Assembly (NCBI GenBank): GCA_965660145.1 | Contig: CBFHYX010000011.1 | Location: 1 to 64,000, forward strand | Direction of reading: 5' to 3' | DNA length: 64,000 bases | Origin: JABURQ01 sp029243145 | GTDB taxonomy: Bacteria > Planctomycetota > Planctomycetia > Planctomycetales > Planctomycetaceae | Shown: piece by piece, positions 35,099 through 43,515 of the stretch | Numbering within the stretch: the first letter of the stretch is position 1 | Layout of the letters: each line of letters starts with the position of its first letter | Translations under genes and position numbers: made by a program | Notes under the pieces: generated by a model | Told to the model about the DNA's origin: nothing | Seen by the model: the letters and a program-made list of their open reading frames with translations, nothing else | The model's database searches: none

Positions 35099-36469
35099 TC
35101 AGGAGCTGGGTTTTTTCGGACTGCGTCGACGTCCACGTCCGCGACTTTTATTGCCGGTTTGGCTCGAAGAGGAGCGAGGTCTCGCTTTTCGGTCAGCAAT
35201 CAGATCGATGGCTTCCGACCATGTGGGGACGTTCTGATAACGCGACTTGTCCGAAGACTCGGCAGAATCATCGTCGTCGTCATCATCATCTTCATCCTCG
35301 ACATCATTGTCTGACGTATCATCCTGAGCGACTTCCGTTTCCGTTTCTTCTTCCGTTTCTTCTTCTGTCCGTTTTTTAGGTCGTCTGCGTCGCCGCGAAC
35401 GCTTCCGTTTGGGGCGTGTTTCGGATTGCTCCTCGGACTCTTCTGATTCTTCGGCAGACTCTTCTAGCTCTTCTTCGTCGCGGTCTTCATCCTCGGACTC
35501 TTCGTTGTTGGTCGTCTCAGACTCTTCGGCTGTCGGCTTACGTCGTCTGCGGCCTCTTCTTCGGCGTCGGCGACGGGGTTTTGGCTTTTCTTCTTCGACT
35601 GACTCGGAGCCATCTTCCGCGGTTTCATCCGATTCGTCATCGTCGTCATCGGTTTCGGCGTCTGCGAGAATCCCCAATCCAAAATCAGAATCTCCGGAAA
35701 AATCGGTCTTGAAAGCGGGTTGTCTGGATTTTTCATTGGCGGTTGAATCAGCGATGATTCCAATTTTCGGATCGCGGGCCGGTTTTCCGCCACGTTTTTG
35801 TCCACGGTCGACATGAGGTGAGCCCAAGTCTTCGGGTCCAAATTCGTCCAGCGCGTCCCAGATGTCATCCGCATCCATCTGCTCGTCATCGTCATCTTCG
35901 TCGTCATCTTCTTCATCGTCCGCAACAAGCTCGAGTTCAACTTCGTCTTCTTCAGGTTCGTCCTCGTCGTCAAGATCGAAGTCAACGTCTTCCACATCAT
36001 CATCATCGTCGTCGTCGAAGTCATCATCGAAGTCGTCGTCATCGTCATTGTCTTGAAAACTTGAAGACGGTGGAGCGGCGGCTTCCAGCTTTTCAAACAG
36101 GCTCGGCTCTCGTTTTGAAGATTTCTGCTCAACTCGTTGAGGGGGATCGTCGATCGGTTTGGAGAAATCGAGCAGATCATCGAGATCATCCGCCGAAGAG
36201 GCTTCGACAACCGCATCTTCCTCTTCGAATTCGTCCTCCTCATCGAAATCTTCCTCGAACTCTTCCTCGAACTCTTCCTCGAACTCGGAGACGAGATCTG
36301 GCTCGTCCTCATCATCGCCAATCAGAAAGTCATCATCATCCAGCAAATCATCGTCCAGATCATCGGACGCGGCTTGTGGTGAGTCAAATTCGACGCCAAA
36401 GAGATCCTTGGCGAGATTTTCCCAGGAATCCTGGTCTTCGGAATTGTCGGAAGTCGGTTTTTTGGCCAT
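35099..36469 (-). CDS. highly acidic protein with Arg-rich blocks, unknown function
   Basis: A 456-residue protein dominated by Asp/Glu runs, with two dense Arg/Lys blocks in the middle (PRRRRRRRGRRRRKP and KRKRSRRRRRPKKR). The opening is recognisable (DSWENLAKDLFGVEF), and a conserved-looking C-terminal box reads NVPTWSEAIDLIADRKARPR before a basic Gly/Arg tail (RGRGRRRSPKK). The ends look conserved and the middle looks disordered. I recall a 'PTWeEAI..ii..N' type box in planctomycete proteins, but no function. Nucleic acid or ribosome association is a guess from the Arg clusters. It ends 28 bases before mtaB, so it probably shares its transcript. Confidence 0.65.
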   Translation of the reverse strand: MAKKPTSDNSEDQDSWENLAKDLFGVEFDSPQAASDDLDDDLLDDDDFLIGDDEDEPDLVSEFEEEFEEEFEEDFDEEDEFEEEDAVVEASSADDLDDLLDFSKPIDDPPQRVEQKSSKREPSLFEKLEAAAPPSSSFQDNDDDDDFDDDFDDDDDDDVEDVDFDLDDEDEPEEDEVELELVADDEEDDDEDDDDEQMDADDIWDALDEFGPEDLGSPHVDRGQKRGGKPARDPKIGIIADSTANEKSRQPAFKTDFSGDSDFGLGILADAETDDDDDESDETAEDGSESVEEEKPKPRRRRRRRGRRRRKPTAEESETTNNEESEDEDRDEEELEESAEESEESEEQSETRPKRKRSRRRRRPKKRTEEETEEETETEVAQDDTSDNDVEDEDDDDDDDDSAESSDKSRYQNVPTWSEAIDLIADRKARPRSSSSQTGNKSRGRGRRRSPKKPSS

Positions 36470-36743
36470 CGTGCGGGACGCACTTTCCTATCAAAGTCGA
36501 TCAAATGACGGACAAGCTCCGTCGGGAGATTGTTCGTAAATCACTGATATTTCAAGATTATCTATCCGAAATTGTACAATCCGGTCTGCGACTTTACCAG
36601 CCGTACGTCTCCCGTCCAAATCGCCCTTTTTGGGCTAATTATTGTGGGACGTTGGACCAAAACTGAATGGATTGGTATTTCCCGATGCCTCCAGTCATAA
36701 TTCAAGGAAACATCTTCCTCTTCTGATTATGGAGTTAAATCTC

Positions 36744-37481
36744 ATGGTTCGCTCTTTGTTGTTTCTCGCTATCTGTGTTTTGACCATCAATATCGTTGCT
36801 GCTGAGTCACCACAGACCGCTCCCAAAGAATCTCCCGATTTACTCAGCATTTTTAACGGCAAGAACCTTGATGGCTGGAATGGCGACTCGCGATTGTGGT
36901 CGGTCAAAGACGGAGTGATTCACGGCGAGACCACGACTGAGATCCCGACCAAAGGGAACACATTTCTGCTTTGGAAAGAGGGAACCACCAAGGATTTTGA
37001 ACTGCGCCTCTCGTTCCGCTGTAGTGCCTCCAATAACTCGGGCATTCAATACCGCTCCAAGCACATCAAAGATGACAAGGTTCGTAACGACTGGGTCGTT
37101 CGCGGCTATCAGCACGAAATCCGCAACGAATCGAAATTGCCGAACGTCGCCGGCTTCATTTACGGAGAAGGTCTCGGTCGTGGACGCATTTGCCTCACCG
37201 GTGAGAAGGCCGTCGTGAGCAAAGAGGGCAAAAAAGAAGTGACGGAGACTCTCATCACTGCCGCCGAGTTTGAAAAGCTCGTCAAACTGGATGACTGGAA
37301 CGATGTCGTCATCATCGCCAAAGGAAACCACATTCAACACTATCTCAACAACCGACTGATCCTCGATTTCACCGACTCACCCGAACTGGCCCTGCGGGAC
37401 GGTATCCTCGCGTTGCAATTACACGCCGGAAAACCAATGTGGGTCGATTTCAAGAACATCCGCATCGGCGCGGTGAAGTGA
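36744..37481 (+). CDS. secreted DUF1080 (3-keto-disaccharide hydrolase-like) protein
   Basis: The ATG at 36744 is chosen because GGAG lies nine bases upstream and a clean signal peptide (MVRSLLFLAICVLTINIVAA) follows. The mature part is one DUF1080 concanavalin-like domain: LLSIFNGKNLDGWNGDSRLWSVKDGVIHG, FELRLSFRCSASNNSGIQYRS, LGRGRICLTGEKAV, NDVVIIAKGNHIQHYLNNRLILDF, and the ending GILALQLHAGKPMWVDFKNIRI. Members act on 3-keto-glycosides or bind sugars at the cell surface, and the family is greatly expanded in planctomycetes. The 245-residue length is typical. Confidence 0.9.
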   Translation: MVRSLLFLAICVLTINIVAAESPQTAPKESPDLLSIFNGKNLDGWNGDSRLWSVKDGVIHGETTTEIPTKGNTFLLWKEGTTKDFELRLSFRCSASNNSGIQYRSKHIKDDKVRNDWVVRGYQHEIRNESKLPNVAGFIYGEGLGRGRICLTGEKAVVSKEGKKEVTETLITAAEFEKLVKLDDWNDVVIIAKGNHIQHYLNNRLILDFTDSPELALRDGILALQLHAGKPMWVDFKNIRIGAVK

Positions 37482-37538
37482 AGTCTGCGTGAGATTTTTT
37501 TAGTACAGCTTGGCTGTTTCCCGACCGGAGCATTTGTC

Positions 37539-37853
37539 ATGGGAATCGATTATCTCAACATCAGACACCAAGTCGAAAAAGAGTTCGCCATTTCGGACAC
37601 CAATCATGCGATTGTCGAGATGCTACAGATACGAATCGCAAAATTCCCAGACTCACCCTATACGTCTGGGGATTTTCGCGTCAGCGATTGGGTAGATTGC
37701 ATCGAGCAAGAACTCGTCGCGAATAAGCATAAGCAAAGCGAACAGGATAATGTGTTGGGCCGCCTTAAACTGATTCTGACAGACTGTCTGGGTGTTGATC
37801 AATCAGAGGTGATTCCTGAGGCTTGGCTCCAACGCGATCTCGGGATGTCGTGA
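37539..37853 (+). CDS. small ACP-like protein lacking the phosphopantetheine serine
   Basis: A 104-residue protein with GGAG nine bases upstream. The C-terminal half (LGRLKLILTDCLGVDQSEV and PEAWLQRDLGMS) looks like the first two-thirds of an acyl carrier protein, where 'V....LGVD...V.P...F..DLG' precedes the DSL attachment site. Here the protein stops at DLGMS, exactly where the Ser would follow. The N-terminus (MGIDYLNIRHQVEKEFAI) resembles another small ACP-like protein type. It is either a non-modified ACP-like partner or a truncated one. No acyltransferase or synthase is adjacent. Confidence 0.6.
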   Translation: MGIDYLNIRHQVEKEFAISDTNHAIVEMLQIRIAKFPDSPYTSGDFRVSDWVDCIEQELVANKHKQSEQDNVLGRLKLILTDCLGVDQSEVIPEAWLQRDLGMS

Positions 37854-37952
37854 CTCAGCAGATTCTATTCGAGGTCATGCCGACGGTTCGCTACACTACA
37901 CCCAGCACCTCATGATAAACGCTCACATTGCCTTCACGACCCGGACATTCCT

Positions 37953-39314
37953 ATGCGACACTGCTGGCTGATGCTTATTGTCTCGCTCTGCTGCTCAGTC
38001 TCTCTCAACGCGCAAGATCGCCCCAACATTCTGATTATCACGGTCGATAATCTCGGCTATGGTGATTTACAGATGTACAACGCCAATTCCGAAATCAAAA
38101 CGCCCCATCTGGACAAGATTGCCAAGCAGGGAGCCCGTCTAACGAGCTTCTATACCGCGTCCCCAACCTGCACCGTTTCGCGAGCGTGTTTGCTGACCGG
38201 TCGGATTCCTCAACGACACGGCCTCACCGATCAACTCGGCGGTGTCGCCGGTAATTACGGGATTGGTCTCTCTCATGACGAGATATTGATCCCACAAATA
38301 CTCAAAACCGCGCCGACACCCTACGTCACGGGTTGCTTCGGGAAATGGAATATTGGCTTTGCCAAAGGTTCTCGCCCAACCGAACGAGGCTTTGATGAAT
38401 TTCTCGGCCATGCCTCGGGGAATATGGACTATTACCATCACAACTACCGCGAGAAGCACGACCTCTATCAAGGGACCGAAGAACTGCATCGCGAGGGAGA
38501 ATACGCGAGCGATATTTTTGCCGCCACTGCCATCGATTTTATCACACGAAAGTCGAAGCGAAAGCAGCCGTGGTTTTGTTACCTCCCCTTTAATGCACCG
38601 CACTTCCCCACAGCGGGAAATAAAATTCGCGGAGAACCGAACATCTGGCAAGCTCCCGACTGGGCGTTTAAAAGTTACGATTTGTCACCGGAAGAAACCG
38701 ATCCTCGTAAACGGTACGCGGCGGTCGTGACGGCGGTTGATCGACGAATCGGTGATGTGATCGATTCGCTCGACGACCTCAACATTGCGAATGACACGTT
38801 TGTCTTCTTTATGTCGGATAACGGAGCGTTCCGACTGAATCGTGCCGGACTCGATGTCGGTATCAACACGCCTTTACGCAATGGTGGAGTCACTTGCTGG
38901 GAAGGGGGATTGCGTGTCCCCGCATTGGCTCGTTATCCCGGTCACATCAAACCAGGCGCCGTGATTGATGAACCACTTTGGTCTCCCGACCTATTTGTCG
39001 CGGCGGTCGAATTGGCCGCAGCGAAACTACCCGAAGACCGTGTTTTTGACGGCAAGAATCCTCTGCCGATCTTGAGCAACAACGAATCGACGCCGCACGG
39101 ATCGTTCTTCTTTCAATATCGCAATCACGCGGCATTGCGTAAGGGGGACTGGAAGATCGTTCGTGAAAAGCCGGATCAACCGTGGCTACTGTTTAACCTG
39201 AATTCTGATCCTGAAGAGTCCCGCAATCTCGCCAAGACGCATCAGGAAAAAGTCACCGAATTGACGAACTTAACACAACGATGGAGAGCCGGTTTTCCGT
39301 CCTCCAATCGATGA
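37953..39314 (+). CDS. secreted sulfatase with CTVSR site
   Basis: A 453-residue sulfatase with signal peptide (MRHCWLMLIVSLCCSVSLNA). The fold begins PNILIITVDNLGYGDLQMY with metal Asp residues. The expected formylglycine site CxPxR reads CTVSR at residues 73-77, then ACLLTGRIPQRHGL. The proline is therefore Val, while Cys and Arg are kept. GKWNIGFA, FVFFMSDNGAFR and GVTCWEGGLRVPALARYPG are family-consistent. The Cys could still be modified, since the proline is not strictly required in all family members, or the enzyme could be altered. A single-gene unit between the ACP-like and lipoprotein genes. Confidence 0.9.
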   Translation: MRHCWLMLIVSLCCSVSLNAQDRPNILIITVDNLGYGDLQMYNANSEIKTPHLDKIAKQGARLTSFYTASPTCTVSRACLLTGRIPQRHGLTDQLGGVAGNYGIGLSHDEILIPQILKTAPTPYVTGCFGKWNIGFAKGSRPTERGFDEFLGHASGNMDYYHHNYREKHDLYQGTEELHREGEYASDIFAATAIDFITRKSKRKQPWFCYLPFNAPHFPTAGNKIRGEPNIWQAPDWAFKSYDLSPEETDPRKRYAAVVTAVDRRIGDVIDSLDDLNIANDTFVFFMSDNGAFRLNRAGLDVGINTPLRNGGVTCWEGGLRVPALARYPGHIKPGAVIDEPLWSPDLFVAAVELAAAKLPEDRVFDGKNPLPILSNNESTPHGSFFFQYRNHAALRKGDWKIVREKPDQPWLLFNLNSDPEESRNLAKTHQEKVTELTNLTQRWRAGFPSSNR

Positions 39315-39326
39315 TCGATCAGGGGC

Positions 39327-39800
39327 TCACTTCTTGATTTTCAAATCGATGGTCAAATTTGTGATGCCGGCGGGGCCAATTTGTTCGGTCATGAATGGGT
39401 TTCGAGAGTCGCGATAACGGGCTGGAATCATATTTTCAGCCATTACATCTGCGGCAGAGGCTACTTCGGGAATCGGTTGCCCATCCGGCGTGACCATCTT
39501 CGAACAGGTCACCGCGTATTGCCCTTGAGGGCAGCCAACTCCCCCTTGGGCGTATTCACAGACAAACTTACCCATGTCATCCGTCATGCCATACGAGACC
39601 TGACCTGATGTCGTTCCCATGGGTGATTGTGTCACGATGACACCCGCTGCGGGTTTGCCGTTGATGTTGACCATCCCTTCGACCGGGACCAACTCGGGCG
39701 TTTCATAATCCGCGTCTGTTTGACCACAGCCGACACTCAGGCAACAAATCAAGGTACACAATAAGATGATCGGCCAAACCTGATTGATACGTTCAAACAT
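39327..39800 (-). CDS. small planctomycete-type lipoprotein
   Basis: From the ATG at 39800, a 157-residue protein with an N-terminal signal ending in the lipobox LSVGC|GQT, so it is probably lipid-anchored by Lgt and facing the periplasm. The mature part starts LVPVEGMVNINGKPAAGVIV, an Ig-like or carboxypeptidase-regulatory-like beta fold common in planctomycete small lipoproteins ('v.G.v..nG.P..g..V'), with GKFVCEYAQGGVGCPQGQYAV. An upstream ATG would add 63 residues that overlap the DUF1559 stop and is rejected. It follows the DUF1559 gene by 94 bases, a recurrent planctomycete gene pair. Confidence 0.8.
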   Translation of the reverse strand: MFERINQVWPIILLCTLICCLSVGCGQTDADYETPELVPVEGMVNINGKPAAGVIVTQSPMGTTSGQVSYGMTDDMGKFVCEYAQGGVGCPQGQYAVTCSKMVTPDGQPIPEVASAADVMAENMIPARYRDSRNPFMTEQIGPAGITNLTIDLKIKK

Positions 39801-39894
39801 AACAACATCCTTCTGAGGAAAATCACGCTGGCGGGAAATGTCGCCCCGCCGAGCGTGGTGAGATTGAATGAGAGAGTCCACAAGAGAGCGAAAA

Positions 39895-40893
39895 TCAGAA
39901 TTCGCCGATGACTTCGCCACCGGAAATCGTCGCGAGACTGGTACGAAGTGTGTTATCAATGTTCTCGGAGATAAAGCGAACCGCACCATCTCCCATCAGC
40001 ACATGACAACCGCCGGTGTGCAAACTTCCCGGCGTTTGATGCTCCCCTAAACGTCCGACTTGACGACGTGCCGGATTATGCGGTGGAGTTGTCCACACAC
40101 AGCAAACCCAGTCGTTGATGAAACGACTTCCAGATGAGGCAATATCGACACCAAGACCAACGTGGGCAATATATCCCCACTTGATGGCATCACCATCATC
40201 GATATCGAGAGTCGATTCAGACATGGCGACGGTGTTCGAGGTTCCGTCAGTAATGCTGCTCATCTTACTGTTGGAATTGATCCCAAAGAGCCGTCGGGAG
40301 TTATTTGCCTGTGTATACCAAGAATTATTATAAGAAGCAGACCATATTGACAAGCCGTAACTCGAGCGTGCTCCCTGAAAGCCATTGGCGGCACTTGTTG
40401 TGGAGATTCCATAGGTATTATCTCCTACCGTATAAAAAGGATTACCATCATCAGAGGGACACAGAAAGATGTCTAACTTTTCGGAAACCCATTGGTCGTT
40501 AGTGCCAGCAGCAGAGACGAGAACAGAACCGCTGCCGTTGTCACGATCTCCCGATGCAATATCGAAATCGAGATTATTGTACAGCGGGGCCTGATCCAAA
40601 AACGGCAGTAACATCGACAGACCGCTGGTATTCTTGATTGGATCGGCAGTTGCGTTTCCTCCCAAGCTGACCGAAGATCCGGCAAACGGGAAGACAGAAT
40701 GAGTATCGTGGTAATTGTGTAATGCCAGCCCTAATTGCTTGAGTTTGTTCTTACAAGTCGAACGCCGGGCCGCTTCGCGGGCCTGTTGAACGGCGGGTAA
40801 GAGTAGCGCAACGAGGACGGCAATAATTGCAATCACAACAAGAAGTTCGATCAGTGTGAAGCCTCGACGGCTTCGAGTGGCATTCGCGGGCAT
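39895..40893 (-). CDS. DUF1559 protein with type IV prepilin-like N-terminus
   Basis: From the ATG at 40893 (GGAG nine bases upstream), a short basic leader (MPANATRSRRG) precedes FTLIELLVVIAIIAVLVALL, the prepilin peptidase site and helix. AVQQAREAARRSTCKNKLKQ and GLALHNYHDTHSVFPF then follow. The C-terminus has HTGGCHVLMGDGAVRFISENID, the family ending motif. 332 residues. Paired with the lipoprotein gene downstream. Function unknown; surface pseudopilin-like. Confidence 0.93.
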   Translation of the reverse strand: MPANATRSRRGFTLIELLVVIAIIAVLVALLLPAVQQAREAARRSTCKNKLKQLGLALHNYHDTHSVFPFAGSSVSLGGNATADPIKNTSGLSMLLPFLDQAPLYNNLDFDIASGDRDNGSGSVLVSAAGTNDQWVSEKLDIFLCPSDDGNPFYTVGDNTYGISTTSAANGFQGARSSYGLSIWSASYNNSWYTQANNSRRLFGINSNSKMSSITDGTSNTVAMSESTLDIDDGDAIKWGYIAHVGLGVDIASSGSRFINDWVCCVWTTPPHNPARRQVGRLGEHQTPGSLHTGGCHVLMGDGAVRFISENIDNTLRTSLATISGGEVIGEF

Positions 40894-41360
40894 GGTCTCT
40901 CCAAATATTTCACGGAGGGTATTCACACCGGTGGCGAGCACAACATCGGGAGAATGAAACTTGGCGGGTTGGTTAAGGAATCGCTGCAATCAGGAAGGTA
41001 AACAGGTTTCGAATGCTGGCGGGACCCCTTAACCGTCTCTGAGTAATCTATTTTCACGAAGCGTGCCAATTTGATCTTGGGTGATCAATAGTTGCGGTTC
41101 CAAAGTGACTCCAAAGAATTTGCACCGCTGAAATTAAAGCACTTTCACGTTGTTTGATGCTATTTTCTTCACCCACAAAATCGGATCTCTCGATCATTGC
41201 TGCCCCGATAAGGTTTTTCCAGGTGCGACTTCTGTTCGCGTTTCTGCGCAATTTTTCATCAGATACAAACCATTAGCGACAAGAACAGCCATCAGACAGG
41301 AATGCGGGAATCAGTTTTGTTAGTTTATGAAGCGACAATTTCAAGTAATCACAAACGCTC
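40894..41360. other. 467-base divergent intergenic region
   Basis: Between DUF1559 (minus) and tsaC (plus). No gene, repeat or RNA structure is recognised, only ordinary sequence that must hold both promoters. Confidence 0.4.
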
Positions 41361-42341
41361 ATGACCGCATCCCTCGGAACCGACATCAATCACGCAGCCC
41401 AACTTCTCCGCGCGGGAAGTCTGGTCGCGTTCGCCACAGAAACGGTCTACGGCCTCGGTGCGGATGCCACCAATGTCGATGCCGTCGCGAAAGTCTTTGC
41501 CGCCAAAGGTCGCCCGACTTTCGATCCGCTCATCGTACATCTCGCCGGCGTCGACCAGCTTGCGTCTGTTGTCGCCACAATCCCCGACGCTGCACAAAAA
41601 TTGATGGACTTCTTCTGGCCGGGCCCGATGACATTGTTATTCCCCAAAAAGTCGCTCATTCCCGATCTGGTGACCGCAGGGCTGGAAACGGTCGCCGTCC
41701 GCATCCCGTCTCATCCACTCGCGTTAGAACTTTTGAAAGCGGCCGACGTTCCTGTGGCGGCCCCCAGCGCCAACAAATTTGGCTCCATCAGTCCTACGAC
41801 CGCACAGCATGTTGCTGATCAGTTGGGAGATGAAGTCGATTATATCCTCGACGGCGGTTCCTGCTCTGTCGGTCTTGAATCAACCATCGTCAGTTGCCTA
41901 TCCGACAATATTGAAGTGCTACGACTCGGCGGCTTATCCGTCGAACAGATTGAGGCGGTTATTGGTCCTGTCACACTGAAACAAGCCAGCAGTGATCCCG
42001 GCAAACAGGCCGAAGAATCCAGCGCCCAACTCGCTCCCGGTATGCTCAAACGGCATTACGCCCCTAATAAATTACTTGTTGTTGTTGATTCGTTATCAGA
42101 CATCGAACTGCAACCCGCCGATGTTCTGCTGTTGCCGTGGGAATTAGTAAATGTCCCCAAAGATCTTCATCAGGAAATATTGTCCGAGAGGCAAGACCTG
42201 ACGGAGTGTGCGGCTCACTTTTTCTCGGCACTCAGACGACTCGACGCGAGTGACGCCGACCGAATCGTGGCGGTCCGGTTTCCCGAGGAAGGACTCGGCC
42301 GCGCGCTCAATGATCGGCTAGAAAGAGCATCAGCACGATGA
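41361..42341 (+). CDS. tsaC: threonylcarbamoyl-AMP synthase, Sua5/YrdC family
   Basis: Makes threonylcarbamoyl-adenylate from Thr, bicarbonate and ATP for t6A modification of tRNA. The YrdC/Sua5 domain (1-205) shows GSLVAFATETVYGLGADATN, AKGRPTFDPLIVHLA, FWPGPMTLLFPKK, VAVRIPSHPLA and PVAAPSANKFGSISPT. The C-terminal region (SSAQLAPGMLKRHYAPNKLL and onward) is the Sua5 extension, so this is the longer 326-residue type. The start codon of the next gene overlaps its stop (ATGA), so they are coupled. It feeds the substrate modified by MtaB. Confidence 0.93.
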   Translation: MTASLGTDINHAAQLLRAGSLVAFATETVYGLGADATNVDAVAKVFAAKGRPTFDPLIVHLAGVDQLASVVATIPDAAQKLMDFFWPGPMTLLFPKKSLIPDLVTAGLETVAVRIPSHPLALELLKAADVPVAAPSANKFGSISPTTAQHVADQLGDEVDYILDGGSCSVGLESTIVSCLSDNIEVLRLGGLSVEQIEAVIGPVTLKQASSDPGKQAEESSAQLAPGMLKRHYAPNKLLVVVDSLSDIELQPADVLLLPWELVNVPKDLHQEILSERQDLTECAAHFFSALRRLDASDADRIVAVRFPEEGLGRALNDRLERASAR

Positions 42342-43276
42342 CAAAACACCGCATCATCTCACTCATCCCCTCGGCAACAGAAATCGTCTGCGCATTGGGA
42401 CAACGCGAGCAACTCGTCGGTCGTTCGCACGAATGCGATGTCCCGGCTGACGTTGCCTCTCTGCCAATTTGTTGTCAGCCCACTATCGATATTAATGCCA
42501 CCAGCGCAGAAATCAACCGGCAAGTCTCTCAACGATTGCAAGACGCGGTCTCGATTTTCAAGGTTGATCGACCATTGCTGGCAGATCTGGAGCCGACGGT
42601 CATCATCACACAAACTCAGTGCGATGTCTGTGCGGTCGATCTCTCGGAAGTCGAGAAAACATTGTGCGAGACTCTGCCCACGAACCCGCAACTGGTCGCC
42701 TGCGAACCTCACGCCTTAAAAAACATTTATGACGACATCCGTAAAATCGGAGAAGCCATCGGTGCGAATCGACAGGCATTCGAATTAGTCTTACAACTCG
42801 AAACACGGTTGATGTCGCTCCATAAAAAAACATCTTTACGCGAAGATCGTCCCAGAGTCGTTTGCATCGAATGGATTGAACCGCCGATGGCGGCTGGTAA
42901 CTGGGTTCCCGAATTGGTCGAGATTGCTGGCGGAATGAATCTGTTCGGATCGGCAGGCCAACATTCTCCGTGGCTCGATTGGAACGTGTTTCTAGAGAGT
43001 GATCCCGACGTGATCATCATCGTGCCGTGCGGTTTTGAAATTGAACGGACAAAAATCGAGTTGGAGCCGTTGTTATCTCGACCGGGCTGGCAAAATCTTT
43101 CTGCCGTCAAAAATAAACGAGTCGCCATTGCCGATGGTCACAACTTCTTCAATCGTCCGGGACCGCGCGTCGTTGACTCGGCAGAGATCATCGCGGAAAT
43201 CCTACATCCGGGAGAAATTGATTGTGGACATCGGGGAACTGGCTGGATTCCGCTCGAAAATTTAGTCAGGATGTAA
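42338..43276 (+). CDS. BtuF-like cobalamin/siderophore-binding protein
   Basis: A 312-residue substrate-binding-protein-like domain: RIISLIPSATEIVCALGQREQLVGRSHECD, an opening shared by the TroA/BtuF cobalamin-binding group, then TQTQCDVCAVDL and GVGNFxRP-like positions (ADGHNFFNRPGPRVVDSAEI). No signal peptide is visible, since the protein starts MTKHRIISLIPS. It is therefore probably cytoplasmic or a degenerate binding protein, unlike true periplasmic BtuF. It overlaps tsaC by four bases, so a shared transcript is near certain. No permease or ATPase genes follow. The ligand is inferred from family resemblance only. Confidence 0.8.
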   Translation: MTKHRIISLIPSATEIVCALGQREQLVGRSHECDVPADVASLPICCQPTIDINATSAEINRQVSQRLQDAVSIFKVDRPLLADLEPTVIITQTQCDVCAVDLSEVEKTLCETLPTNPQLVACEPHALKNIYDDIRKIGEAIGANRQAFELVLQLETRLMSLHKKTSLREDRPRVVCIEWIEPPMAAGNWVPELVEIAGGMNLFGSAGQHSPWLDWNVFLESDPDVIIIVPCGFEIERTKIELEPLLSRPGWQNLSAVKNKRVAIADGHNFFNRPGPRVVDSAEIIAEILHPGEIDCGHRGTGWIPLENLVRM

Positions 43277-43292
43277 GAAGTCGTCGAACTCC

Positions 43293-43488
43293 GGGTGGCT
43301 GGGGCGTTTACAGGCTTACGAAATTTATGACACAAACTGATGGTCTAAAACCAAAATCAGATCGTCAGCCTCCATAGCCCCAGAACGGTGCCAATTTCTG
43401 GGGCTGTGAACCCAAACCTGATTAAACAAGTTTTAGGGTAAAATTCCTATGACTGTGAACTGCGAGCGTCTAATCGCCCCAGCCACAC
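43293..43488. repeat. MITE-like element with TIR GGGTGGCTGGGGC, copy 2
   Basis: 196 bp starting GGGTGGCTGGGGCG and ending CGCCCCAGCCACAC, inverted complements with one mismatch in 14. An internal hairpin (GCCCCAGAA at 43377-43385 with TTCTGGGGC at 43396-43404) repeats the CCCCAG theme. It sits between the BtuF-like and NHL genes. The same ends and size occur at 1561-1766. Confidence 0.6.
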
Positions 43489-43515
43489 GTCGAATATCAA
43501 AAGAAGCCAGACATA

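Noticed and set aside
35409..36666. Ser-rich and Arg-rich open frames on the plus strand
   Set aside because: They are antisense to the Asp/Glu-rich codons of the acidic protein gene. Low-complexity coding gives long open frames in other frames.
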